NCBI RefSeq assembly: GCF_000003815.2
Contig: NC_049987.1
Span: 9,319,100 to 9,383,099, forward strand
Reading direction: 5' to 3'
DNA length: 64,000 bases
Origin: Branchiostoma floridae
Lineage: Eukaryota > Chordata > Leptocardii > Amphioxiformes > Branchiostomatidae
This document shows, in pieces, positions 1 through 13,100 of this stretch. The notes under the pieces were generated by a model, which was given only the letters and a program-made list of their open reading frames with translations, was not told the DNA's origin and did not search any database. Position numbers and translations under genes: made by a program. Position 1 is the first letter of the stretch. Every line of letters begins with the position of its first letter.

Positions 1-1089
1 TCCCTTCACCATGTGGCGTCCCATCTTCATCATGGCACACCCCTTCATCATTCCAGAGATTTCAGGACGGTCTACATGCAAGGGCGTTATATGTAACGTT
101 AGATGTGGAAGTTTGGGGATGCTAAAGACGCGTACACCCTCGGGGAAATATTCCTTCGTTGCGTCTATGTCAGCATTTGCTATTGTCTGTTTCTTTAAAG
201 TCTGCAGGGTTTATATATTCTCGCACAACGATCATGAGAGTAGAGTAGAGTAGGGTAAACATATTCTGTGAAATGACTGAGGAATCAGACGGCATTCAGT
301 GCTGTAGGCTGTTGCGATCTGCTATGCACACGATTCATCAGATCTGCGATTCATCAAATCGTTCTGTTAAAATGAAATGAGCATGCAGTACTGCTTTGAA
401 GCGTTCAGGACTATGAAAAAGAAAAAGTGAACTGCCTGATAACATTATGGACCGAAACAGTCGTTTATCTAAGAATCAGCACAAAAGCAACTGACAATTA
501 CTTTTTATCACCACCTCCTCATTGTTTGTTATTCCAGAGTCGTGAAAATCAAGTTGTTTGTTCGCCAAATAAATCCTGCGCAAATGAGCTGAAGTCTGAT
601 GAAGTTGACGGGACGATGTTTGTTTGGGGAGCCGAACAGTGATGAGACGTGTTTACACAGACGGACACTTGACTCGGGGAAAGTGAAATGGAATGAGTCA
701 ATGACTGCGAAAGTCATAACCAAGGAGTGAATGCTGGCACAGAGCGAATAAGTTATCTCTGTCACTGCTGCGCTTTACTCGTTGATGAAAAATCTGTAGT
801 TTTGAAACAGAAGAAAGGGGCTTGTGTAAGTTAGATTTTTGTTTCAAAAGCCCGACGGAAAACGGAGCTTTCAACATCGATATTAACCGTAACGCAAGTC
901 TTGCGGACTCCTGTCCAAGGAGGTTCATATTGTACTAGTAACCTGCTTGCTCTGACTCGTATTGTTTATATAGCGTTTTAGGGCTATCAACTTCAACGTA
1001 TTTGCTAACGATACATGCACGGTATGTTTTCTTTGAATTTAATTTAATTCAACATTCATGACGCCTCTTTACTTGTTGAAGTAAGGAAT

Positions 1090-1297
1090 TACTGTAAATG
1101 CAGAAACTTTCGCGGTGTTTTAATGTTCGCCGGGTTTTCGCGGTGGCCGCTTCACCGCGAACTTAGAACCACCGCGAACATTTTTTAGCACTGACTAAGA
1201 AGCTACAGTGCATGGTGCTACCACGTACCACCGCGAAAAGTCATTTTTCCCGCTACCGCGAAATTAAATCCCTGCGAACTTAAATACAGTTACAGTA
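1090..1297. mobile_element. CGCG-rich palindromic element
   Basis: Inverted ends TACTGTAAATGCAGAAACTT and CGAACTTAAATACAGTTACAGTA flank alternating TTCGCGGTGG and ACCGCGAA blocks. It is non-coding; I recall similar elements as common in marine invertebrate genomes. Confidence 0.65.
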
Positions 1298-4141
1298 TTC
1301 CACCCCTAAAGCATCCTGGACTGTGACTAAAAGCATACTCAAACCCATCTCTCTGGAACGTCGCAAACCGGCAAAGACAGGTGAAGATAGATCGTTCTTC
1401 GCTTGGCCAAATTTCTGAAGCGTTTGTCCGTATGGTAATGAGTTTTTCACTGTTATTTCTTGCAATGGACGAGTTCCCTGTAGTGATAACCCCCACTTGC
1501 TCAGCAACGAAACAATGAAACCTCATAATTTTGTAAATTACATTGTTACCACTTGTGAGCGTCAAGCAGAAACTGTGACGTCAACGCTGTGCCCCCACTG
1601 GGCCATTGTACGGGTACTGTTGAGAAAACTAGAGATTCCTCACAGAGCGTCAAGACTTAGGCGAAAAGGGCAAAGAGCGTTAAAATCTTAAAATTGTACA
1701 CTCCTTTTTCAGAATCAAATCCCTGAGAATCGCAAAGTATCATTTCAGGAAATGCCAAAATGGAAATGGTCAATTTGGCGGTCAGTTCTCTTCAGAGATC
1801 ACATAACGTAACGGTTACAGGCACCAAATTGCCTAACTCTGCAACCCCTGTTCTTAGGCCATCCTGACAACTTGACAAGACGTGGCTGACGTCACACTAA
1901 AGATAATCAATGAGAACTTTAAGTCTAAGTTTTTTTTCTAACCAATGAGATTCTCAGTAGGTTTGATAGAACCTCGTGATACAGGTACTCCAGTGCTATC
2001 ACTTTATTTGTCATGACAGCATTGGGGGTTTAAGCTTAAATCTACCACCGTGTGACAGAAGTGACAAGGTACAAGGATGAACCTTGAAAAATGCAATTTC
2101 GAATGGATTGGATCTATCAGACGATACACATGTAGAATGTAGTAAACCCTATTCATGTGAAATCTACCTGGCGGATTTTAGCCTAGTAACCAAACTGCAG
2201 AGTACCTTGTTGGATACAGGCTGATCGAGAGGACAGAAGAGACTAGGGAGCTATGATATGTTAGGATACCAGGCTAGGCGGGGTGTGGGCTTTGTTAGAC
2301 ACCCCCTCTTCCTAAAACTGCATTGATTGACAAGTCACCTGCAAATCTCCTCGGCAGTGTGTTTACCTGACACAAAACCGATACCGAGTAACAGCGACAG
2401 GATAGGTAAACAGAGACTCAGGTCACCGCTCAGGACTTGGTGAGAGTCACCACATCACTTGTAGACATCGGATTGAACCATTGAACAGCGAAGCTATACA
2501 CACTCCTTCCACACAATTTGTGAAGGCAGATCATTCATTCATTTGTTCATTCTTCCCGACATCCCGTCATTCCTTCACTATCCATCCATTCTTCTGAGAT
2601 ATTGTAGTGATGTCTGTGAATATTTCCCCCAATACAGACCCAATGCCCGTATCCACGGTTAGCCCTTTCTACTAAGATACCATCGCGATCAAGACGACCT
2701 TCTCAACAGTCGTTGAACCTTGTCCCTTCAGCTTTTGGTGAACAAGAACCGTAGAGAAGTGTCATTTGGACACTTTTGAAGAGCCAACAATATTTCTCGG
2801 GTCAGACTTCAGAGTGATTTCGCCTCCCATGACCGTCAGGTAGACAGTCTACTTTTTCCGGCATGCCTGTGGGACAGCTAACGTCTGCTCCCCTCAGACC
2901 TAGTCTCCAAGCAGACGTGTCAGCTGGATGACAAAACAGAAAAATTTGGCCAAATTGGGACAAATAACTTGCCATGGGATCTCAGTCAGTCTTTTGCAGT
3001 CTACCCAGCTATCACCGTCGGTCGGAAAGTTCACTCCTAGGACAATTAACTCCTACTACTAGGCCTTTATTCCTAACTTGGCCAAAGTCCGCTATGTCTT
3101 TTTCCGCCAGGCAGGAGTCTGGTACAGACTAGGGCCAGACAGGACTATTTCCTCCACGACGGTTGACATGGCATTTGAAGGCGTGCGACAAATGGCCATA
3201 ACTTTTGAGATATGATCTTTAGACTGACAAACACCTGCATAGACCCGTATTTTGTGTGGTGGGTTTCTTGACAGGGTTGGAGTATCAGCCAACATCATAG
3301 GATCCTCTTCTTTTGTGTGGAAATGCCTATAGCCACCATGCATCAGACTTTCATAATACTTTACCATTCATTGCGTTTTTTACATTTTCCTTCCACGAAA
3401 ATTATTTTAACCGTGAAATTTTGTCGCCTCAAATGAGGCCTTATAGAGAGCTTTCATACTTATGTTTTGTCTAGAAAGAGTTAGCCATCTAGGTCACCTG
3501 CCGAGGATTATCCTGGTGTCATGGTGTAATCGAGCCACTTGCATTTTTGACAGCCACTTCAAATCTCACAATACATGACAGACACACTGGCTATGATATG
3601 GGACGGTGGTTTGAGTTTCTGTAGCGTAGTTTTGTGTCATCTGTTGTGGCGCAGCTAGCGAGAATATCGATACTTCACCATCAGGTGTAGAGGCCGGTGT
3701 GTTTACGTGCGGGCCTAAGTGGCTGACGTGTACCTTACAACCTAAATAGACAGCTCGAACACGATACGGCACGGGGCCGTCCGTTGGGCGGGCAGGTGAG
3801 GGGATGGGCGGGGCAGGGAAGCCCGCAGAACCGCGCTCAAAGCACCGACCTGTTGCCCAAAACAAACTGTGTTTGGTCCAGATGAAAGGCGCGGGGGAAA
3901 CCATACACAAGAATGGATACACCTGGACAGGAGGTATTCCGAGCGCGTGAAGGATGAACAATTAAACTCGTAATTATCTTTTTTCCACCGATATCAATTA
4001 GTAGGAACCGTCGAAACTGTCAGTCTGATTGAAAGGAACACGCTGAAATCAAATCAGACAACAAAGGACCTGTAAGCTAACGGTCTAGCAGCTATTTATC
4101 TCAATAAGACAGGAAGATAAATATTAATGAGTGGGTCCCGA

Positions 4142-4397
4142 CCTTAAGGCCCCCTCTCACTTGACGTGCGGCACGCTTGCGGCATTGCTGCGTTCGTTCA
4201 CTGCGGCACTGTTTTGTTATTTTCTCCGATTTTTTATGATTCAGATATTGCGCAATACGTAAAAGTATAACATAAAAGACGACAAAATATACAACAAGTA
4301 AGAAAATTCGTTCTTTATCTCTGAAATTCGTTGAGCATCTTCCGAACGCAGCAATGCCGCAAGCGTGCCGCACGTCAAGTGAGAGGGGGCCTTAAGG
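4142..4397. mobile_element. MITE family B, copy 1, 55-bp perfect inverted repeats
   Basis: The arms 4142-4196 and 4343-4397 are perfect reverse complements over 55 bp, starting CCTTAAGGCCCCCTCTCAC. The AT-rich centre of about 146 bp is shared with the copies near 23.9 and 60.2 kb. Confidence 0.85.
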
Positions 4398-6276
4398 GTT
4401 TTGCCATAAACCTTGGTTTCCATTATTTTCATCTTGGCTAACATGGAGATTAAGTCCTTGATTTCAATACAGGTGCGTGGCAATCTCTTAGGGAGAAAAA
4501 GGCCCCATTGTGCAAGTAAATGATGATGTTGAAATCTGAAAATTCGCAGGTACTAACTACAATAGGTTATTAACTTGAGACGGAAACGATTCATGCCATT
4601 TGGTACAACTTAAGTCTTATAACGTGTATAAAGTTACAATGACTCCATACTACCTTTGTACTTCCTTTCACCAAATTTATTAACATGTCAGCAGATTCAA
4701 TTAAGCACCAAAAAACACAATGTCAGAGACGGACGTAAACTAGACTGAAGGACATATCATGCGTTTCCGGATGTCACTCTGGTTTCCGGATACCACATTG
4801 ATGTCCAATTTCCCTGGTTACCAATTCTACGGAAAAAAAACCTTGTGAGTTGTTGACTTAGTGAGAGAAATGTGCCATATGGAACGCCGGAGTGCGACTG
4901 GTTTGATTGTAATAACAGCCTGTATTTGTCCAAGAACTGCCCCAGTAGTCACGGTAGGCTGTTGTGGTATGAAGGCTTCTGTGTACGTTTCTGTCAGGCA
5001 CCTGTCGTCTGAAAAAATATGACCGTCATTCATTGCGCACGCCTTCGCTTACACTTTGTCATTACTGTTTAGGTGTAACTTGGTGGTATAGTGTAGGCCA
5101 TCATTTATTCAATTGTATCTGTCTGTTCTTTGTATAGTTCAAGTATAGTCCCATGCCAACGTTTTGTTTGAAGTGACATGGGTAATTGTTTTAAACGAAG
5201 TCGGAAGCTAAACAGGTCATAGTTTACCACAAATACAATGTCGCATCCAAGAGACACACAACTCTAAGAACACCCCCCCCCCCCCACCAGCACACAGCAT
5301 GCACACACAAATATCGATATGAACTAGTTTTACTGGAACTGTTTGCCTGAAAAAGTCTCAGACCATTTCTCTAACTCACTCCCGAAATGGGTGGCAGGTC
5401 TGTTCCGAAGAGGAATTGTTCTTGGTGACGTCAGCTGACGCAAGGTGGGAAAACTAAGCGATGAAAGGTAAACAGTGGTGGAGGAGCCATTGCTTACTGA
5501 CCACACCTGTGCAAACTGTCACGAGTGTTCTGACATCCCGTTATCTTAGCTGTAATTTCAAAGTGGAAAAGCGTTACGCTTACTCTCTCTCTCTCTCTTG
5601 GTGCGCGACAATTCATTTTAGGGTAGAAAATGCTGTGATATGTTTATACTCTCCACTATTGAGGGAGAACTTAGTAACGTATACCGAATGGAAAGTGAGC
5701 CTACAAGACTCTATTTGACGTTTGGTTCATGGCATGCGGAAAGGTTTAACGTGACAGGGCTACACTTGAAATGTAGTTGACCCCAAATTCCACCTAACAG
5801 GTGCTGAAAGCCAGTACGTCACAAGACCCTCCATTTGTCAGGTGCTAGATTGCTGCAAGCTTTTCATTGGCAACTAGTGAAACATAAAAAAGCCTTTTAG
5901 AGATCTTCCGTACGATAATATTGTGAAGGAGATGAGAAGAGAATAGTTGCTATGTTGGAACATAATACGTTTTTACTTGATCGAAGATAGCTTGGCTGAG
6001 TGGTTCAGAGTTTTTGTGTAGGTAAAAGTCAAGTGTGCACACGGTATTGTTTGTTCACCTTGGCGATTGTTAAAGCCGCTCCCTTCAGCTTTATCTCGAG
6101 TCAAACATTAAAGAACCACTATATGTGAGGGAGTTGTTCACCTTTGTTTTCCCTCTCAGACAGGTTGTACTGACGTACGCGTTACATCAGCATCCGGATA
6201 TCCGGGTTCCAAGCGGCTTTTAAGTTGTTTGATCTGTACATTCAAGTTCATACTAAGCTATTGCTAAGCAAACATA

Positions 6277-6408
6277 AGCAAGCAGTGGTTAGGCTCCGGT
6301 TGTTTGTCGGCCGCGAGAAAGCAAGAAAATAATACAAAATAGAAAGCCGGATAAAAACGCCTGAAAAAACATTAAAAAAAAACAACCGTAGCCTAACCTC
6401 TGCTTGGA
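6277..6408. mobile_element. MITE family C, copy 1
   Basis: Inverted ends CAAGCAGTGGTTAGGCTCCG and TAGCCTAACCTCTGCTTG around an AT-rich centre with ACAAAATAGAAAGCC, a block also found in the other two copies. Confidence 0.7.
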
Positions 6409-7080
6409 CAGGTAACTCTGTAATGAACCCTTATGATGAATGAAATCAACAATTTTGCTGCTCCTTCTCACAATCTAACATCAAACCGCTAAAATATTCA
6501 CCACCAGATAAACAGTTAGAGTTCCATGATTATACCTTCACCAATTTTAAGTACACCCAGACACGTTCTGTAGATTTGAATAACTCTGAAATCACACGAA
6601 ATGTTTTTCCCCCACAACATAGTGATATCATGCACTACGTCATCCAAAGACACCCCTCCAATATTCATTGTTGGGAGAATGGTATGTTCCTTCTGAACTT
6701 TGGACCTACCACAGCCCAGCATGCAGCAGAACCCGGAAGTTCTCCCTTTGTCGGTGAGATATGATGAGTTTTATATACTTTCCTACGAAGACAAAATGGA
6801 TTTCTGGTGTATAGGGATACATTTTTCATCAATTCATTTCTTTGTTTGGGTGGCGGAGGGCTAAGTGTTTGGTGATACCACTGGAAGTAGGCCTCAGGGT
6901 AGTGTCCTGGCGGAAAAAGAACTTTGATCAGGCGATAACACCCGTTGTAAGTCACACCCTTCACCACTGTAACGGCGAATGTAAATTTTATCACATTGAG
7001 GGCTGGGATAAACCATTTTCAGATCGCTTCTGCTTGTAGTTGCTGTCAAGAGGAAAAACGAAGTTCCTGGACGGGTGAAA

Positions 7081-7136
7081 ATGACAGGCAAGCCCGAAGT
7101 ACTTGGCGTTGGAGGCCAACATGGTGAAAAATACAG
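7081..7136 (+). CDS. Exon 1 (start codon, 18 residues)
   Basis: The ATG at 7081 has an A at -3 and an in-frame stop at 7009-7011, with no earlier ATG between them. The exon ends in phase 2 before GTGTGT and joins exon 2 to give a serine codon. It is short, so it is the least certain exon. Untranslated exons may lie upstream. Confidence 0.65.
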
Positions 7137-10100
7137 GTGTGTGTCAGAATTTTCAGTCTGCTACATGTCAAATATGCAGTTATTATGAGACTGTTCAGTG
7201 TGTTTATGGGATATGTGGGATATGGAGAAGTAACTAGTGCTGTCGCTGTTTTCTCATGTTTTATTTAGAAAATCATGGCGTATGTTTATTTGCTGTTTGT
7301 TTATCTGAGCCATGTGTTATGATACATATGCCTTCACAACATGACTGTCAGTCAAATGCAGTCATTGAAATATCTCCATATATGCATGCTGTTACGGTAA
7401 GTTATCATGAATATCATTATGGTAGTAGAATGCAGGTGTCATGTTTTATGTAAGAAATTATGGTGCATGATTATTTGCTGTTTGTTTATCTGAACCATGT
7501 GTTATGATAAAGTATCGCTCTACAACAAATATGTGACTGTTAATGAAATGCAATTATAGAAATATCTCCATATATGCTGTTACAGTAAGTTATCATGAAT
7601 ATCACAGTAAACATATTACAGACAATATAGAAATTGCTAAACTTTCTTTCCAACACTGAATTAATATTTTACCCTAAATTTTCGGTCAAACTCCGTCGAC
7701 CTTGTTCACATAATGACCCTCTCTATATCCAGCAGTGACGTCAGGAACACGTCACTTTTGCAAACAACTTACTTCCTCTAGCATAGTATCAGCCTCCTCT
7801 ACGTATTATTGCCTATGCCCAACAGATCTTATAATATATATGTTGGGTTCTAATTGTCTCCTATTGTTACTTTCATGACAGTCCCACATATGAAGACCAT
7901 GTCCAAGCAGGAGAGACTGCCCTTAAGTTGGGGGAGTTTGATCGAGCGGAGAAGCACTTTGCCTCTGCCCTTAAACTTGTCCACCATCAGTTTACCAACC
8001 CTCAGATAGTTGCAGTCCTTCAGGCCCTTGGCAGTGTGTACCATGCACGAGTGAAAAATACTCTCAATAACCTGACCAACACAAATGAAATCGAGAGGAA
8101 TGAAGTAACATTCACAGAAAATCCTCTTGCTGTCTCTGAGGAAGTAGCAAGTACTGAGCAAAACAAAAGTAAGCATGTAGAAGAGAATGAAGGACAGGAA
8201 ACTAAAGGCCCAAAGCTCAAAGAGCTGAGTCTGGATGACATGGAGCAGACAGGCACATGGACAGTAAATGCCGCTGCTCTCTACAATTCTGCAATTGTAC
8301 GATCAAAGCAAGAGAAACAGATTAAGGAAATCAAGGCCAGCATACAGAATCTTGAAGAGCTTTTTCTCCAGTGTACTGTGGGAGGACAGAAAGAGCCACA
8401 CAGTACAAACAGAGCTTTTGACCCCAGGGGAGAACTGTTACAGATTCGTGAAGAATGTCAAAAGAAGCTGGATGATCTTGACACCATCCCTTATGACACA
8501 GAGCATGAACTACACAGGGCTGAGGCTATAAGGGGCATCTACAGTCAGATTGCTGCTGACATCTCAGGTATGGTGCAGACATCTTGTAATTACTACGATG
8601 GTAATGATATTTTATCAAAATTTTGCATTTTCTTGTTTATTCTTTAATATGGTGAAGTTACAGTTGTGAATGGTTGGCATTTTTGTAGCATATTATGACT
8701 CCAGCTGTCATGTTGCAGGAAAAATTAGATTTCTGTATGTGTTACTGTTAAGGTCTAATCCGGTCGATGGTGGAAGCATCAATTCAAGACTTAGGAGAGC
8801 CTCCATGCAAGTATGCCATCATTGGTCTGGGGTCCCTGGCCCGGGAAGAGACCACGCCTTACTCTGACTTTGAGTTCGCCATCTTGCTGGAGGAGGGAGG
8901 AGACGGCACAGAGAACCGTCAGTACTTCAGAAACCTGACAAGACTTCTTCATCTGAAGGTTATTATAATTATGCATTGTAAAATGTTATATCAGATTTGT
9001 CACAGGTAAACTTGTTCATGGTTTATAAAGATATATGGTTGAGTGAGTGAGTAAGTGAGTGAGTGAGTGAGTGAGTGAGTGAGTGAGTGAGTGAGTGAGT
9101 GAGTGAATGAGTGAGTGAGTGATTGAGTGAGTGAGTGAGTGATTGAGTGAGTGAGTGAGTAAGTGAGTGATTGGGTGAGTGATTGGGTGAGTGATTGAGT
9201 GAGTGATTGAGTGATTGAGTGAGTGATTGAGTGAGTGATTGAGTGAGTGATTGAGTGAGTGATTGAGTGAGTGAGTGAGTGAATGATTGAGTGAGTGAGT
9301 GATTGAGTGATTGAGTGATTGATTGAGTGAGTGAGTGAGTGAGTGAGTGAGTGAGTGAGTGAGTGAGTGAGTGAGTGAGTGAGTGAGTGAGTGAGTGAGT
9401 GAGTGAGTTATGAAATATGGTATGACCTATTTGTAAGGGGTTGAGTGATAAAGTGGGGTTAATGGAAGCTTGTGTTGTACACTTGTAGTGATAAAAAGTG
9501 AAAAAGACAATTCAATACTTTGTCTTACACATACTGTTACATACTTTACGGCAGGTACTTGATTTGGGGGAAACCATTCTTCCAGCAGTGGCCATAAAAT
9601 CTTTGAACGACTTCTACTCAGGTAAGTCTGCCATGAAACTATTTGCATCATGATGATAATCTGTCTCTCTTGTGGTTATGCTGATCACATTGCTGACAAC
9701 ATTGCATTGTCTCTGCCTTGTATATTCTTGATAGAGATCTACATGTATGTCATCTTCATTCTCTTAAGTACTTCACCAAGATGTCTTTATTGTGTACAGA
9801 TGAGCCTGGAGGTGACTGGTTCTACGACGTTGGACCCAGAGGCTTTGCCTTTGATGGCGCCATGCCAGGTGCTTCCAAAACTCCAATTGGTCGGCCAGAG
9901 GTTCAGGGGAAGCCAGCACTTGAGCTAATCAGGTACATTATATATTTTACAGAGCGTATGGATGTTAGCTTTGTACTAAGATGATGTTTGGAATGCTAAA
10001 AGTGAATCCAATGTTAGACGTATCAAGCATTATATTCTGATAAATGCATTAGATTGGACACCGTTAATCTAAAATCAAGTATGTCAGAAATGCTTCATAC

Positions 10101-13100
10101 TAATCATTAAGTCATGCCTTTCGAGTGAGCATGTATGTATGGAATTGGTGACCTCTACTTTTTCCGTATTCTCAGGACTCCAAAGAACATGGCAATTCTG
10201 CAAACCCCAGCTAATGCTGAAAAATATGGCTTCCATGTTGATAATGTGCTCAGAACTGTAGCCTATGTAGCTGGAGATAGGAAACTGGTAGAAGAGTATG
10301 AAAGCCTGGTACAGCAAATCCTTCTCACCAGAAAGCCTTCAGCACACCCCAAACCATCTTTAGAGATCAATTCCAATAAAGGAGGGTCTGCAAAGTCAGA
10401 ATCCCAAGTCTCCAGGACAGAGCAGCAGACATTAGGTGTTGAACGAGCAAAGACCTTCCTAGAGGAGATTCTCCATTCCTACAAGAGCACTTTAAAAGAG
10501 GATGAAGACGGAAAGCTTTTCCAGGTGAAGAAAGAACTCTACCGCCTCCCCAGTATGGTCGTGAATGGCTTGGGACTTTTCTATGCTCTGGAGGCAAAGA
10601 CAGCCTGGGACATCATTGAGGAGATGGCTGACAAGGGCCTTCTCACCAAGGTGGCATTGCAGAATCTCAAGGTGGCAGTCAGCATTGCAACAGAGCTACG
10701 ACTCCGAACTTACCTCTCCAATGACAGCCAGAGTGATGACATCACTCCGATGAAACGGATAGATCAGGTGAAAGATGTGACAGGTACAGGAGAAACTTGT
10801 AGTCGAGAGGTTCGTGAACTTACCAACGTTCTGCCCAAGAACGTTCTAGTGCGTTTCTACCAGACCCTGCTTCCCCTAGAAAAGACAATGTCTGTTGTTG
10901 TGCAGAAACCTGAAGATGAGGATCCAACAGCTGATTCACTAACAGGTCCAAGCTTGTCAGAAGATTGTTTGCTAGACACCAGCACAAGGACCAAGTGTCT
11001 TATCCTTCTACGTCTATCACAGTACCAGGAAGCCATTTCATCTCTTGAGGAAGAAATTCATCAAGTAGACACAGTTTGCAAAACGCAGGATCCGGACATG
11101 ATACGTCATCTGGGGGCATGTCATTACAACCTCGGTAATGCCTACAGAGGTGAGGGGGACAACCACAAAGCAAAGGAACATTACCAGCAAGCCCTTGTGT
11201 TGTGGAGGCAGGAGGTACAGTCTAGAAGTGTCCAGGAATACATAGCTCATGCTCTGCATGCTCTTGGACACATTTATCATGTGTTCAACAAATTTGATCA
11301 GGCAGTTCAAGCTTATGAAGAAGCCCTCACATTAAGAAAGCATCTCTATGGAAAAGGTAGTTCAGATATGCATCCGTTCATATCTGACACACTTCATGGC
11401 ATGGCTTTGTTATATAGGGATACAGGTGACTACCAAGAGGCTCTCAAACTTGAGAACCAAGCATTGAGAGCAGCCAAGGAAATGTATGGTCAGCACAGAG
11501 CTCATGCTGACACTGCAACCTTTCTTAGTGGCTTGGGAAGCATTCATCGTGAGATGGCAAACTTCAACATGGCTAGGGAAAGTTTTCAAGAGGCTTTAAG
11601 AATGTTACAGTCTGTTTTGGGGGAGAATGTTGCTCACCCTAAAATAGCTACAGCACTGACTGCCCTTGCAAATGTAGATGGGCAATTGCAAGGGTTCAGT
11701 GTTCACTGTCTCTCCAAATATTTCAAGGCACTTCAGATATATCACATTCTTCATGGTACAGAAGGAAAGACACAGGAGACCGCTGTGACTCTACACAATA
11801 TTGGCAACTGCTTGGATGATTTAGGTCACCTCCAGGATTCAGAAAAGTATCACCGTGACTCACTGAACATGTTCCTGCACATCTATGGAAATGCTGATAA
11901 CTTGCGAGTGGCAGATTCATACAGCGATCTTGGTGGTACTCTTCTGCAAGAAGGAAAGAGTGAAGAGGGACTTGAGATGATGGAAAAGGCACTGCAGATG
12001 AGACAAGCTGTTTTCCAAGGCAAGAGATTTGATCCATTACTTTGTGACTTTTGAAATCTGATAGCATTCTATTGTATCACATGGCCTCTCTTGTATTGAG
12101 ATCTTATTTACAAAGCGGTGTTATGCAAAATAACTCTCCAAGCAGAGGTTAGGCTTTGGCTGTTTTTTTAAAACGTTTTAGTCAATTTTATCAGGCTTTC
12201 TATTTTATAGTGTATCTTGTATTGTCAATATCTAACAATACAATATACAATACAAAATAGAAAGCCCGATAAAAACGACTAAAGAATTTGTTAAATAGCT
12301 GGAGCCTAACCTCTGCTTGAAGAGTAATGCAAAATCTGCAAAAGTTCTAAGGTTCATATCAATCCTGGAACAATGTGTTGTTATGTTGCTTTTAATGTGT
12401 TCATTTATTTGCAGGAATTCTGCTAGTATGGTAGAGCAATAACCATTTCCTTTCTATGTTGCACAGGAAGGGAAGCCCCAGAGATTGCAAGTTCCATTGC
12501 CAACCTTGGATATGCTCACTGGACATTGGGCAACATTGACAAGGCAACTCAGTACACAGAAGAAGCAGTAGCCATGGCAACAAACCTTCACAAAGTCAGC
12601 AAACTGCATCCAAGTATCATCATGCCCATGCAGACACTTGGGGTAGTTTACATGGAAAGGAAAGAGTGGAAGTCTGCAAAGGAGATATTTGAGAAGGTCC
12701 TGGAAATGGAACAAACCATATACAGGTAAAATGCATGCTTTATCTTCACATGAAGAAATGACACACACTAGGAATGTGCATAAAGTTTGATCTAAGCTCA
12801 TCAAATCAGGTTATTCATTTGCCTAAATGATTTTGGACTTATTGATACAGTGCTATTAACAGTTTCAGTCTTGATGGCATTCAGAACGAAGGACAGGTCA
12901 AGTTGTGTATAAACTGATGGTGTTCAGCACCAAGGACAGGGCTAGTTGTGTATGTATCAATAGTGTTCAGCATCAAGGACAGAGCTAGTTGTGCACGTAT
13001 TGATAGTGTTCAGCACCAAGGACAATGTTAGCTGTGTATACATAGATAGTGTTCAGCACCTTGGACAGCACTAGTTGTTCACATATTGATAGTGTTCAGC

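Larger units (their letters stand above)
1..7080. other. No gene seen; repeats only
   Basis: Holds the elements at 1090, 4142 and 6277, a C-run at about 5273-5286 and a short (TC)n at about 5582. Frames are 131 codons or shorter and look random. The promoter and any 5' UTR of the 7081 gene must be here or in the last part of it. Confidence 0.7.

Noticed and set aside
8719-8752. Alternative acceptor at 8718 (TTGCAG) for exon 3
   Set aside because: It would bring an in-frame stop at 8749-8751; the acceptor at 8752 keeps the frame.
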